From positions 1 through 64,000 of the forward strand of contig CP016093.1 in NCBI GenBank assembly GCA_001664005.1: DNA of 64,000 nt, written 5' to 3'. Positions 48,930-58,478 of the stretch are shown here, one piece after another. Made by a program: the position numbers and the translations under genes. This DNA is from Rhizobiales bacterium NRL2 (GTDB taxonomy: Bacteria; Pseudomonadota; Alphaproteobacteria; Minwuiales; Minwuiaceae). The notes under the pieces were generated by a model, which saw only the letters and a program-made list of their open reading frames with translations, was not told the origin of the DNA and ran no database searches. Numbering within the stretch: the stretch's first letter is position 1; each line of letters opens with the position of its first letter.

Positions 48930-49775
48930 ATGACCGAGCGCGCAGGACGCAGGACCTATGCGGACCAGCTCGACCAACGCGGGCCGCTGGACGAATGGCA
49001 GAAGGTCCGTCTCGAGATCGATCCGCCGGTCGCGACGATCACGATGAACGACCCGGAGAGTCTCAACGCCTTTTCCATCCGGCTGACCGGCGAGCTGCGC
49101 AAGGCGCTGGCGGAGGCGGACGCCGACCGCCGCGTCCGCGCGATCGTGCTGACCGGCAGCGGCAAGGCCTTCACCGCCGGCGGCGACCTGCGGCAGATGG
49201 AGCAGGCCGAAACCGGGCCGATCGAGCTCTACGAGTTCATCCGGCGCGAGTTCGGCGGTGTGGTCCAGGCGATCGCCGCGACCGACAAGCCGGTCATCGC
49301 TGCGGTCAACGGCCATGCCATGGGCGTGGGCTTCTTCACGGCGCTGGCCTGCGACATGATCGTCGCCTCCGAGCGGGCGAAGTTCGGCACCGCCTACATC
49401 CATCTCGGCCTGACGCCGCTCGGGGTCAGCCAGATCCTCGCGACGCTGGTCGGCTATCACAAGGCCTACGAGCTCTGCGCCCTCGGCGAGGTGCTCACGG
49501 CGTCGGAGGGGGCCGGGCTCGGCTTCGTCAACCGCGTGGTCGCCGCGGACTCGCTGATGGAGGAGGCCGGCGCGCTCGCGCGGCGTCTTGCCGACGGCCC
49601 GCCACGGGCGCTCGGCTTCACGAAGATGCTGCTCAACCGCGCGATCCGCGGCGGTCTGGACGAACACCTCCAGATCGGCGAATCGATCCAGCCGCTCTGT
49701 CTCGACAGCGACGACCATCGCGAGGCCCTGGCCGCCTTCGCGGAGAAGCGCAAGCCCGTCTACAGGGGACGCTGA
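48930..49775 (+). CDS. Enoyl-CoA hydratase/isomerase (crotonase) family protein
   Basis: 281 residues. Oxyanion-hole pieces: FTAGGDLRQM near 82-91 and AAVNGHAMGVGFFTALACD near 123-141. At the position of the usual QPE catalytic Glu the sequence reads TAY (FGTAYIHLG), while a Glu further on (KAYEL) remains, so hydratase activity is doubtful and isomerase or another crotonase activity is possible. ATG 48930 is chosen over an ATG at 48912 because of the GAGGAG site between them. Convergent with the quinone oxidoreductase gene. Confidence 0.88.
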   Translation: MTERAGRRTYADQLDQRGPLDEWQKVRLEIDPPVATITMNDPESLNAFSIRLTGELRKALAEADADRRVRAIVLTGSGKAFTAGGDLRQMEQAETGPIELYEFIRREFGGVVQAIAATDKPVIAAVNGHAMGVGFFTALACDMIVASERAKFGTAYIHLGLTPLGVSQILATLVGYHKAYELCALGEVLTASEGAGLGFVNRVVAADSLMEEAGALARRLADGPPRALGFTKMLLNRAIRGGLDEHLQIGESIQPLCLDSDDHREALAAFAEKRKPVYRGR

Positions 49776-49799
49776 CCGGCGTCGGCCGGGCGCCCGGTC

Positions 49800-50786
49800 T
49801 CAGTCCTCCCGGACGCGGATGATCAGCTTGCCCTGCGCCTTGCGGTCGCGCATGGCGCGGAGCGCCTCGACGCCGTCGTCCAGGCTCCAGACGCCGCCGA
49901 CATGGGGCTTCAGCTTGCCTTCCCGCCACCAGTCGAACATCGCCGCCATGTTCTCGCGGCACTTTTCGGGGAAACGCCGCGAGAAGCCCTGATAGGCGAC
50001 GCCGACCAGCTCGATCTGCTTGATCAGGATGTGGTTGGCCGGCAGCTGCGCGATGTCGCCGGCGGCGAAGCCGATCACCAGCATGCGCCCGCCCCAGTTG
50101 ATCGAGCGGATCGCCTGGTGGCTGAAGTCGCCGCCGACGGAATCGAAGATCACGTCCGCGCCCTTGCCGTCCGTCGCGTCCTTGACCTGCTGGCGGAGCT
50201 CCGGGCCCTGCGAATAGTTGATCAGGACGTCCGCGCCATGCGCCTTGCAGAGCGCCAGCTTCTCGTCGGAGCTGGCGGCGGCGATGACGCGCGCGCCCAG
50301 CGCCTTGCCGCCCTCGATCGCCGCGAGCCCTGTGCCGCCCGCGGCGCCCAGCACCAGCAGGGTCTCGCCGGCCTGCAGCCGGCCCCGGTCCACCAGCGCG
50401 TGGCGGATGGTGCCGTAGATCACGGGGAAGCCGGCCGCCGTCTCCCAGTCCATTTCGTCGGGGATGGGGAAGACCCAGTCCGCCGGCGCGGGGACCTGTT
50501 CCGCGAAGCAGCCGATCATCGGGTGCGCCGCCACGCGGTCGCCGACCGACAGACCCGTCACGCCATTCCCCAGCTTCGAGATGACGCCGGCGCATTCCAT
50601 ACCCGGCGCGAAGGGCGGCTCGCCCTTGTACTGATACTTGCCCTCCGCCATCAGCACGTCGGGGAAGTTCAGCGCCGCCGCATGGACGTCGATGATCACC
50701 TCGTCAGGCGCGGCTTCGGGCGCGGGCAGTTCGCCCACCTTCAGGTCGTCGACCGACCCCACGGTCTCGCAGATGATGGCTTTCAC
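49800..50786 (-). CDS. Zinc-free MDR-family NADPH:quinone oxidoreductase
   Basis: 328 residues. GroES-like domain (about 1-125: ALNFPDVLMAEGKYQYKGEPPFAPGMECAGVI) lacking zinc Cys ligands. Rossmann domain with LGAAGGTGLAAIEGGKALGARVIAAASS near 145-172 and ADVIFDSVGGD. It reduces quinones or enoyl compounds with NADPH. It follows the SDR gene on the same strand across 177 bases that contain a repeat element. Confidence 0.92.
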   Translation of the reverse strand: MKAIICETVGSVDDLKVGELPAPEAAPDEVIIDVHAAALNFPDVLMAEGKYQYKGEPPFAPGMECAGVISKLGNGVTGLSVGDRVAAHPMIGCFAEQVPAPADWVFPIPDEMDWETAAGFPVIYGTIRHALVDRGRLQAGETLLVLGAAGGTGLAAIEGGKALGARVIAAASSDEKLALCKAHGADVLINYSQGPELRQQVKDATDGKGADVIFDSVGGDFSHQAIRSINWGGRMLVIGFAAGDIAQLPANHILIKQIELVGVAYQGFSRRFPEKCRENMAAMFDWWREGKLKPHVGGVWSLDDGVEALRAMRDRKAQGKLIIRVRED

Positions 50787-50901
50787 AATGACCTCCCCAC
50801 ATGGCGCGCGGGGGACCCTCGGGTCACCGCCCGAGGGCGGGTGGGTGGCTTGGCCGGCCCGCGCGCCTTCTGTTTCTCATCGGGCCCGATCCCCCACCCT
50901 G

Positions 50902-50927
50902 CCCTCCCCCCTAGCCAGGGGGGAGGG
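50902..50927. repeat. Palindromic intergenic element, copy 2
   Basis: CCCTCCCCCC (50902-50911), 6-base loop, GGGGGGAGGG (50918-50927). Flanked by CCCCCACCCTG and GGGCCGGGAGGGGG. It lies between the SDR and oxidoreductase genes and could act as a transcript-stabilising or terminator hairpin. Confidence 0.75.
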
Positions 50928-50963
50928 TGGCTCCGCGTCAGCGGGGCCGGGAGGGGGTACGGC

Positions 50964-51878
50964 TCAGATCGGATCCCAGTCGAAATACTCCGCCGTGCCG
51001 TCGAGGTCGTAGAGCTCCTTCTTCAGCGACGGGTAGAACTGGCTGGCCAGCGCGTCGTGGCTCCAGCCGTCGGACTTGTGGATCGTCTTGATCGGCCTGG
51101 GCTGGCTGAAGAGATAGATCTCGTTGCCGCGCACGCCGAAGACGTTGGCGGTGACGTCCTTGGCCGCATCGGAGCAGAGATAGCTCACCACCGGCGCGAT
51201 GTGCGCGGCGGTGGCGTTCTGCTTGAACTTGCGGAAACTCTCGGCCATCTCCTCCGACGTGATCGGGATCGACTCGATCATCCGCGTCCAGGCAAAGGGC
51301 GCGATGCAGTTCGACCGCACGCCATAGCGCTGGCCCTCCATGGCGATGATCTTCGACATGCCGGTGATGCCCATCTTGGCGGCGCCGTAGTTCGCCTGGC
51401 CGACCGAGCCGTGCAGGCCCGATGTCGAGGTGAAGTGCACGAACGCGCCCGACCCCTGCGGCTTCATGTGATCGACCGCCGCGCGGCTGACCAGGTAGCA
51501 GCCGTTCAGGTGCACCTCGATGACCGCGCGCCAGTCGTCTTCCGACATCTTGTGGAACATGCGGTCGCGCAGGATGCCGGCGACGTTCACCACCGCGTCG
51601 ATGCGGCCGAAGCTGTCGACGGCGCAGTCGACCATCGCCTTCGCGCCCTTCGCGTCGGAGACCGAATCGCCGTTGGCGACCGCCTCGCCGCCGGCGGCCT
51701 TGATCTCGGCCACGACCTGTTCGGCCGGGCTCTCCCCGGTCTGTTCGCCCTCGACGCCGCCGCCCAGATCGTTGACCACGACCTTCGCGCCGCCCTTCGC
51801 CATGTCCAGCGCCACCTCGCGGCCGATGCCGCGCCCCGCGCCGGTCACCAGCGCAACCTTGCCGTCCAGAATGCCCAT
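50964..51878 (-). CDS. Short-chain dehydrogenase/reductase (MFE-2-like 3-hydroxyacyl-CoA dehydrogenase type)
   Basis: 304 residues. TGAGRGIG at 12-19 binds the cofactor, VNVAGILRD near 97-105, Ser in FTSTSG and Tyr/Lys in YGAAK near 165-169 form the active site. It is longer than the usual 250, with the VVVNDLGGG segment and C-terminal extension seen in multifunctional-enzyme-2 type dehydrogenases of fatty-acid breakdown. Divergent from the APH-type kinase gene. Confidence 0.92.
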   Translation of the reverse strand: MGILDGKVALVTGAGRGIGREVALDMAKGGAKVVVNDLGGGVEGEQTGESPAEQVVAEIKAAGGEAVANGDSVSDAKGAKAMVDCAVDSFGRIDAVVNVAGILRDRMFHKMSEDDWRAVIEVHLNGCYLVSRAAVDHMKPQGSGAFVHFTSTSGLHGSVGQANYGAAKMGITGMSKIIAMEGQRYGVRSNCIAPFAWTRMIESIPITSEEMAESFRKFKQNATAAHIAPVVSYLCSDAAKDVTANVFGVRGNEIYLFSQPRPIKTIHKSDGWSHDALASQFYPSLKKELYDLDGTAEYFDWDPI

Positions 51879-51986
51879 TGATCTCTCCCCTTCCCCGGCC
51901 CGGCGCGCACGGCCGGGCAGACAGGGGTGTTTCTACAACGCTATCATCGCCGGAGAAAAGCGGTTGCGAGCCCCTGGGGAGATGGC

Positions 51987-52988
51987 ATGAGCCAGGCGAA
52001 CGACGAACTGCGGGACGAAGCGGCGCGCTTCGTGGCGGCCCATTGGGGCGCGGACCACGGGATCCGGGACTTCGGCCCCATGGAGGACGGCCATGCGGGC
52101 CTCAGCTTCGGCCTCACGGTGACGCGGGCGGGCGCGGACGTGGAGGGCGTGGTGCTGCGCCTCGCGCCGAAGGGCGTGCGCCGGTCGGGCAACACCGACG
52201 TCTACCGCCAGGCGCCGCTGCTGCGCGCGCTGGGCCGGGCCGGGGTGAAGGCGCCGCCGGTGCTGCACGCGCAGGAGAGCGAGGACTGGTTCGGCACGCC
52301 CTTCGTGATGACGAAGCTGCTGCCGGGCAAGACGCTGATCATCTGGCAGCCGGCGTCCGAGTTCGAGGGCTTCGTCGCCGAAGGCTGGCGGCAGGCGGCG
52401 GCCGAGCTCGCCACCATCCACCGCTTCGACTGGCGGGCCGAGCTGGCGGACTGGGAAAAGCCCCGCGACATGGCCGCGGAAATCGAGCGCTGGGCCACGA
52501 TCCTGGAGAAGACCGACGAGCCGGACTGGATCGAGCGCGGCCGCCGCGTCGCCGCCATCCTGCGGGAGCGGCCCATGCCGCCCTCGCCGCAGGGCCTGTT
52601 CCACGGCGACTACCAGCCCGGCAACGTCCTGTTCCACGAGGGCCGGATCACGGCGATCCTGGACTGGGAGCTGGCCGGCATCGGCCCGCAGCTGCTCGAC
52701 ATCGGCTGGCTGATGATGATGGGCGACCCGGAGGCCTGGGATCCGGTCTGGGGGGCGAAGAACGTGCCGCCGGTCGACGAGCTGGCCGCGATCTACCAGG
52801 ACGCCATGGGCGAGCGCTTCGCGGCCATCGACTATTTCGAGGGGCTGAGCTGCTACATCTTCGGCGTCATCTCCTGCCTCAACGTGAAGCTGCACCGCAC
52901 CGGCCGCCGCCCCGACCCCATGTGGGACGACATCGCCAGCTCGGTCGTGCATCTCTTCGGCCGCGGCGAGGCGCTGCTGACGCGGTAG
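51987..52988 (+). CDS. APH-fold phosphotransferase (ACAD10/11-like)
   Basis: 333 residues. ATG 51987 after GGGGAGA. Kinase-like fold: RLAPKG near 52-57, TPFVMTKLLPGKTLIIW near 104-120, catalytic loop HGDYQPGNVLF near 206-216, metal site ILDWELAGIGPQLLDIGWLM near 224-243. In similar operons these enzymes phosphorylate hydroxyacyl-CoA compounds; antibiotic resistance is unlikely given the neighbouring SDR and oxidoreductase. Confidence 0.9.
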   Translation: MSQANDELRDEAARFVAAHWGADHGIRDFGPMEDGHAGLSFGLTVTRAGADVEGVVLRLAPKGVRRSGNTDVYRQAPLLRALGRAGVKAPPVLHAQESEDWFGTPFVMTKLLPGKTLIIWQPASEFEGFVAEGWRQAAAELATIHRFDWRAELADWEKPRDMAAEIERWATILEKTDEPDWIERGRRVAAILRERPMPPSPQGLFHGDYQPGNVLFHEGRITAILDWELAGIGPQLLDIGWLMMMGDPEAWDPVWGAKNVPPVDELAAIYQDAMGERFAAIDYFEGLSCYIFGVISCLNVKLHRTGRRPDPMWDDIASSVVHLFGRGEALLTR

Positions 52989-53068
52989 GGGGCCGCGACC
53001 AGCCATTGGTGTCATCCCCGATGGCGCCTGCGCCACTCGGGGATCGGGCGAGGCCGGACGCCGGCGTG

Positions 53069-53267
53069 CTTCCGCCACCCGATGCCCGCGCGCCTGACGG
53101 CGGCGGGCATGACAATAGAGGTGAAGGCCGGGCCCGTCCGGCTCGAGCCCTGCGGGCGGAAAGGATCCCCTCCCGGCGCTGTGCGCCGACCTCCCCCCGT
53201 TCCCGGGGGAGGCAATGATCCGCAGACCGCCGGCGCGTTCTCCCTCCCCCTTCCCGAAGGGGGAGGG
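53069..53267. repeat. Palindromic intergenic element, copies 3 and 4, with shared flanks
   Basis: The gap 52989-53416 has no gene. It contains a block at 53069-53113 almost identical to 44711-44756, then CCTCCCCC/GGGGGAGG (53190-53212) preceded by GGCGCTGTGCGCCGACC as in copy 1, and a 12-base stem CCCTCCCCCTTC/GAAGGGGGAGGG (53242-53267). Confidence 0.8.
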
Positions 53268-53416
53268 CCGGGGAGGGGGATTGCAATACCCGGAGGGGGA
53301 TCGCAGCGCGCCGCGCAGGACGCCCTCGCCCGCCGCGCATGGGGCCATGAGCCGCGCGTGCTGGCGGAGGCGCGCCGGCTGCGGCAGGATGCGCCCGGTT
53401 CAGGGGAGGATCGCGC

Positions 53417-54700
53417 ATGACCGGGACGGTAAAGACCGACCGCGGCGACAACGGCTATGGCTGGGTGATGGTGGCCGTGGGCTTCGGCCTGGTCAGCCTC
53501 GCCTTCGGCGGCATCGGCTCGGTCGGCGTCTTCCTGAAGCCGCTGGAGGCCGAGTTCGGCTGGAGCCGCGGCGAGGTCTCCCTGGGCTACACCTCGGTCG
53601 CCGTCGCGGCCGCCGCCTTCGGCATCTTCTGGGGCTGGCTGGCCGACCGCCGGGGCGGGCGCGGCATCGCGCTGTTCGGCGTCACCATGATGGGGGTAAG
53701 CTATTTCGGCCTGAGCTTCACCGGGGAGCTCTGGTACTACTACCTGATGCACTTCGCCTTCGGGGCGCTGGGCAACGCCGCCGCCGGCACGCCGATCTTC
53801 GCCACCACCGGCTTCTGGTTCACCCGCAATCAGGGCCTCGCCATCGGCGTGATGGCCGCGGGCGGCGCCTTCGGCCAGGCGGTCTGTCCCTACGCCGCGC
53901 GGCTGCTGATCTCCGCCTATGACTGGCAGACGGCCTACGCCGTGCTCGGTGTCGCCTTCCTGGTGATCGGTCTGCCGCTGGCCATGCTGGTGCGCGACCC
54001 GCCGGCCCGGATCCAGAGCCGCGCCGAGGCCAGGGCCGCGCGCCAGGGCGGCCCGGCGCTCCGCATCGAGGCCGCCGCCGCGACCAGCCTCGCGCCGCGT
54101 CAGGTCATGCCCTGGATCTGCGCCGCCGCCTTCTTCTGCTGCGTCTGCATGACCGTGCCCATCGTCCACATCGTCGCCCTGGTCTCCGACCGCGGCGTCG
54201 ACCCGGAGCTCGCCGCCTCGGTGCTCTCGGTGCTGATGATCGCCGGCATCTCCGGGCGCATCCTGGGCGGCAAGGTCGCCGACATCGTCGGGCCCGTGCC
54301 CGGCTGGATGATCATGTCGGGCGGGCAGACGGCGCTGGTGCTGCTGTTCCCGGTCACCGAGGACCTGATCTGGACCTATGTCCTGGCCGCGGCCTTCGGC
54401 CTGTTCTACTCCGGCGACATGGCCTCGATCCTGGTGGCCGGGCGGATGCTGCTGCCGGCCCGCGTCGCGGCGCAGTCGATGGGCTGGATCGTCTTCTTCG
54501 GCTGGCTCGGCATGGGCACCGGCGCCTGGGCCGGCGGCGCCATCTTCGATTATGCCGGCGACTATTTCTGGAGCTACGCCACCGCCGCCGGCGGCGGGGT
54601 GGTGAATTTGCTGATACTGGGCCTGTTCTGGATCAGGCTGGAACGGGCGAAATCAGGCGCCGCAGGGGAGATGGCGGAGCCGGCCCGCGCAGCGGGGTAA
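53417..54700 (+). CDS. MFS transporter, oxalate/formate-antiporter or monocarboxylate type
   Basis: 427 residues, about 12 membrane spans in two halves (about 18-195 and 225-410). GWLADRRGGRG near 77-87 is the loop 2-3 MFS motif. WSRGEVSLGYT near 52-62 and GFWFTRNQGLAIGVMAAGG near 131-149 are common in the OFA/monocarboxylate branch. Substrate is probably an organic acid. Last of the plus-strand metabolic genes before the AT-rich insertion. Confidence 0.9.
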   Translation: MTGTVKTDRGDNGYGWVMVAVGFGLVSLAFGGIGSVGVFLKPLEAEFGWSRGEVSLGYTSVAVAAAAFGIFWGWLADRRGGRGIALFGVTMMGVSYFGLSFTGELWYYYLMHFAFGALGNAAAGTPIFATTGFWFTRNQGLAIGVMAAGGAFGQAVCPYAARLLISAYDWQTAYAVLGVAFLVIGLPLAMLVRDPPARIQSRAEARAARQGGPALRIEAAAATSLAPRQVMPWICAAAFFCCVCMTVPIVHIVALVSDRGVDPELAASVLSVLMIAGISGRILGGKVADIVGPVPGWMIMSGGQTALVLLFPVTEDLIWTYVLAAAFGLFYSGDMASILVAGRMLLPARVAAQSMGWIVFFGWLGMGTGAWAGGAIFDYAGDYFWSYATAAGGGVVNLLILGLFWIRLERAKSGAAGEMAEPARAAG

Positions 54701-54845
54701 GGGGCATCTGCGTTGCACAACGTGATAGATGATGCACGCATAAACGATGTCAGAATGCCATAATTTCTCGAAGTTCGATGCCAGTCTGATTGTCCAGATT
54801 CCGCGGCTCACGTTCATGCGTTTTTGGTTTGCTTGATCCAAGGCA

Positions 54846-54873
54846 TTGACAAATGCAGTGAATTAAAAAGAAT
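54846..54873 (+). promoter_or_regulatory. Candidate promoter of the AT-rich ATPase gene
   Basis: TTGACA (54846-54851), 16-base spacer, AAGAAT (54868-54873, 4/6). Followed by GGGAGA (54887-54892), 7 bases before the TTG start. The 200-base gap before it shows a drop in GC and no other feature. Confidence 0.45.
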
Positions 54874-54899
54874 AGATTTATTCAAAGGGAGAAATTCAG

Positions 54900-56342
54900 T
54901 TGAGCAACCTGCAATCGATAAATTTTGGGTTCTCGAGTGCTGAGGCAGAGAGATCTCGTGATCCAGGGCTCCTTATCGACGGGTACGTAGATATAGAAGC
55001 CGCCAGCGAATCAGCAGTTAACGGGAATGATTTCCTTTTTTTGGGCTACAAGGGCACCGGTAAATCGTCAATTGCAGAGCGCGTAGACCTAATCTACGCA
55101 GATGAGCCGAATGTTTTTGTTAAAACCATTTCATTGTCCGATTTTCCATTTACTCAGTTTTCAAAAATTGTCCGCGGAAACATTGAGCCCGAGTCAAAAT
55201 TCACAACCGCCTGGATGTGGATTATTTTGATTTATCTCCTTGATTCATTTTCAAAAGACTCTGGAATACACCATCCAGACGTCGGTATTTTTAATGATGC
55301 TATAAATTCTTTTAAGCAAATGGGGCTTTCTCCCTCCTCCGATATTACTAGTATTGTAAGAAATTCTTCAAAAAAGAATTTTTCTCTAAGCTTGCCTGGA
55401 AAACTAGCCTCGTTGAATTGGTCGGGCTCTGAGCAGCGCCCCGCATCGGAGATCCCTGATTTTGTAGAAAGCTTACGGGAAATTATTCGGCCGCTACGGA
55501 GCTATAGCAAGCATATACTAATTATTGATGGGCTAGATGATGTACTAACCTCACGCCAGACACAATATAAGTCACTTTCTGCACTTATATTTGAAATGAA
55601 CCGGCTGAACAATGATCTTGAAAAGAACAATGTTCCTGCAAAAGTCGTGGTTTTGTGTCGAACCGATATATTCGAGCAAATACCTGGTGCAAATAACAAC
55701 AAAATTCGACAAGATTTTTCTTTGGAATTAGATTGGTATCATGACCCGCGGGAGCCGGAGAAATCGCTCCTGATTCGAATTGCTCAGCTGAGAGCGAAGC
55801 GAAGCCTCAAAAGAGAAGTGGATATATTTAAATCATTTTTCCCCTCCTATCTTGATAGAAAGGAAATAAAACAATATTTACTAGATATGACCCGCCATAC
55901 TCCCAGAGATTTTTTAAGGCTTCTCGAACATATAAAGAAATTTTCCCAAAGCGGTAGACTTTCATCCGATGAAATAAAGTCCGGACTTAGGGATTATTCA
56001 ATCAGATATTTTCTACCTGAGATTCGAGATGAACTTAGTGGATACGCAGAGCCATCGGAGATAGATTCTTTTATACAGGGACTAAGTCGGTTGCGCCGAC
56101 GGGATTTTTATATGGACGATCTATTGAAGTCCATGAAGGAAACCAATTCAAATACCGATGAAGAGCGAATATTTGAAATCACAGATTCGTTATTCAGATG
56201 TAGTGCTATTGGAAATATACAATATCGGAAAGGCGGAAGCACTTTTTATACCTTTAAATATAGAAATAGACATTCCAGCTTCAATCCAGAAGAGGCAATT
56301 ATGCTGCATCGAGGCCTCTGGAAGGCGCTAAACTTGATGTAA
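54900..56342 (+). CDS. P-loop ATPase resembling the Sll1717 family, AT-rich foreign gene
   Basis: 480 residues. TTG start supported by GGGAGA 7 bases upstream. Walker A LGYKGTGKSSI near 48-58, Walker B HILIIDGLDD at 205-214, and a sensor-like VVVLCRTDIFEQIPG near 249-263. A helical C-terminal region (about 300-480) includes HTPRDFLRLLEHIKK. This layout is that of STAND/KAP-like NTPases found as stand-alone genes in defence regions. Base composition is far richer in A and T than all neighbours, and codon use differs, so it was acquired recently. It lies alone between a transporter and an acyl-CoA synthetase gene; no effector domain is visible. Confidence 0.82.
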   Translation: MSNLQSINFGFSSAEAERSRDPGLLIDGYVDIEAASESAVNGNDFLFLGYKGTGKSSIAERVDLIYADEPNVFVKTISLSDFPFTQFSKIVRGNIEPESKFTTAWMWIILIYLLDSFSKDSGIHHPDVGIFNDAINSFKQMGLSPSSDITSIVRNSSKKNFSLSLPGKLASLNWSGSEQRPASEIPDFVESLREIIRPLRSYSKHILIIDGLDDVLTSRQTQYKSLSALIFEMNRLNNDLEKNNVPAKVVVLCRTDIFEQIPGANNNKIRQDFSLELDWYHDPREPEKSLLIRIAQLRAKRSLKREVDIFKSFFPSYLDRKEIKQYLLDMTRHTPRDFLRLLEHIKKFSQSGRLSSDEIKSGLRDYSIRYFLPEIRDELSGYAEPSEIDSFIQGLSRLRRRDFYMDDLLKSMKETNSNTDEERIFEITDSLFRCSAIGNIQYRKGGSTFYTFKYRNRHSSFNPEEAIMLHRGLWKALNLM

Positions 56343-56573
56343 AAATCCTCCACTTGAGCCAAATGGCCAATTAATAGGCACATTTTACCTGTGCTTAATT
56401 TCAATCTCCATGACACCAGAAGTGCGCACCCGAAGTACAACGCACGTGATCCAAGAACTCCGCTGCGCTACGGCCGGGATGACACCAAGGGGGTGGGCGC
56501 CTGAACCTCAGACGTTGGGAGAAGGGCGCGCGGGCCGGCCCAGCCATCCCCCGCGCGCCTGAACCGTCAGCGT

Positions 56574-58196
56574 TTACTTCGCCATGTCCCTTAACTTGAA
56601 TTTCTGAATCTTCCCCGTCGACGTTTTGGGGATTTCCCCGAACACCACCTCGCGGGGGCATTTGTAGTGCGCCAGGCGCTCGCGGCAGTGGGCGATGATC
56701 TCGTCCGCCGTCGCCTGCTTGCCGGGCTTCAGCTCGATGAAGGCGACGGGGGTCTCGCCCCACTTCTCCGACGGTTTCGCGACCACGCCGCAGGCGGCGA
56801 CCGCCGGGTGGCCGTAAAGCGTGTCCTCGACCTCGATGGAGGAGATGTTCTCGCCGCCGGAGATGATGATGTCCTTGGAGCGGTCCTTGAGCTCGATATA
56901 GCCGTCCGGGTGCCAGACGCCGAGATCGCCCGAATGGAACCAGCCGCCTTCGAACGCTTCGCCGGACGCCTTCGGGTTCTTCAGATAGCCGGCCATGACG
57001 ATGTTGCCGCGCATGAAGACCTCGCCCATGGTCTCGCCGTCCCGCGGCACGGGCTGAAGCGTCTCCGGGTCGGCGATCATCAGGTCCTCCTGCATCGCCG
57101 AGGTCACGCCCTGGCGCGCCTTCTTCTTCGCCTGCGCGTCGCCGTCGAGTTCGTCCCACTCGTCCTTCCAGGCGCAGACCACGCAGGGGCCGTAGGTCTC
57201 GGTCAGGCCGTAGACATGGGTGACCTGGAAGCCCTGGCGCGCCATCTCGGCCAGCACCGAGGCCGGCGGCGGCGCGGCGGCCGTCATCATGTTGACCGTC
57301 TGATCGAAGGGCTGCTTCTGGTCGTCGGTGGCGCCGGTGATCATCTGCATGACGATGGGCGCGCCGCAGAGATGGGTCGCCTCGTGGCGGGCGATGGCGT
57401 CGTAGATCGTCGCCGCCTCGACGCGCCGCAGACAGATGTTGACGCCCGCGATCGCCGCCACCGTCCAGGGGAAGCACCAGCCGTTGCAGTGGAACATGGG
57501 CAGCGTCCACAGATAGCGCGCGTGGTTGCCCATGCCCCAGGTCACGGCGTTGTTCAGCGCGTTCAGGTACGCGCCGCGGTGGGTGTAGACGACGCCCTTC
57601 GGGTTGCCCGTGGTGCCGGAGGTGTAGTTGAGCGCGATCTTGTCCCACTCGTCGGCCGGCATCTGCCAGGCGAGGTCCGCGTCGCCGGTGGCGATGAAGG
57701 CCTCGTAGTCGCTCTCGCCCAGCCGCTCGCCGCCCGGGCCCTGCGGGTCGTCGACGTCGATGACGATCAGGTCGCGGTTCCCGACGCCGTCCAGCGCCTC
57801 CTTCACCATCGGCGCGAACTCGGTGTCGCAGATCAGCACGCGCGCCTCGCCGTGGTCGAGGATGAAGCGGATCTCCCCGGCGCTGAGGCGGTAGTTCAGC
57901 GGGTTGAGCACGGCGCCGATCATGGCGACGCCGAAATGCGCCTCGTACATCTCCGGGATGTTGGGGCAGATGATGGCGACGGTGTCGTCCTTGGCGATGC
58001 CGCGCTTCGACAGCGCCGAGGCGAGCTTGACGCAGCGCTGATAGGTTTCGGCCCATGTGCGGGTCAGGTCGCCGTGGACCACCGCCGGATAGTCCGGATA
58101 GACGCTGGCCGTCCGCCGGATCAGGCTCAGCGGCGAGAGCGTCTGGTAGTTGGCGGGCTGGGCGTCCAGGTCGCGGGCATAGGCGTCGGCACTCAT
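56574..58196 (-). CDS. Acyl-CoA synthetase, AMP-binding family (DmdB-like)
   Basis: 540 residues. Motifs: YTSGTTGNPKGVVYTHR near 190-206 (phosphate loop), YGLTETYGP near 326-334, WFHSGDLGVWHPDGYIELKDRSKDIIISGGENIS near 420-453, and the catalytic Lys in PKTSTGKIQK near the end. The closest pattern in memory is medium-chain/methylthiopropionyl-CoA ligase (DmdB). It feeds the beta-oxidation-type enzymes upstream. Confidence 0.9.
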   Translation of the reverse strand: MSADAYARDLDAQPANYQTLSPLSLIRRTASVYPDYPAVVHGDLTRTWAETYQRCVKLASALSKRGIAKDDTVAIICPNIPEMYEAHFGVAMIGAVLNPLNYRLSAGEIRFILDHGEARVLICDTEFAPMVKEALDGVGNRDLIVIDVDDPQGPGGERLGESDYEAFIATGDADLAWQMPADEWDKIALNYTSGTTGNPKGVVYTHRGAYLNALNNAVTWGMGNHARYLWTLPMFHCNGWCFPWTVAAIAGVNICLRRVEAATIYDAIARHEATHLCGAPIVMQMITGATDDQKQPFDQTVNMMTAAAPPPASVLAEMARQGFQVTHVYGLTETYGPCVVCAWKDEWDELDGDAQAKKKARQGVTSAMQEDLMIADPETLQPVPRDGETMGEVFMRGNIVMAGYLKNPKASGEAFEGGWFHSGDLGVWHPDGYIELKDRSKDIIISGGENISSIEVEDTLYGHPAVAACGVVAKPSEKWGETPVAFIELKPGKQATADEIIAHCRERLAHYKCPREVVFGEIPKTSTGKIQKFKLRDMAK

Positions 58197-58478
58197 CGGG
58201 GCGTCTCTCCGGCGGGTTTCGGTTCCTGTTCTTCTCCCGCCAGATAAACACCAGAATCCCGCGGGCTTTCAAGCGCGGCGGCGCGAAGCGGCGGAGGCCG
58301 GTGGCGACGGCTCTCGACCACACCGCCGCGTCCTGAACGGGCCGCAGGCCCGGTTCGGGACCCATGCCCGAGCAGGTCCGGCCGCGCCTGTTCCGGCGGA
58401 AAGGCTCAGGCGTGGGTCCCGCGCCGCCGCTGACGCAGCGCGCAGGACGCGCGGGCCGGAGCCGAACAGACAGGCGTT

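Noticed and set aside
51987..52988. Aminoglycoside resistance gene
   Set aside because: The fold is the same, but the neighbouring SDR and oxidoreductase and the ACAD10-like motifs point to acyl-CoA metabolism.
54653..54841. 62-codon minus-strand frame between the transporter and ATPase genes
   Set aside because: It overlaps the transporter end, lacks a ribosome site and shows no protein-like pattern.
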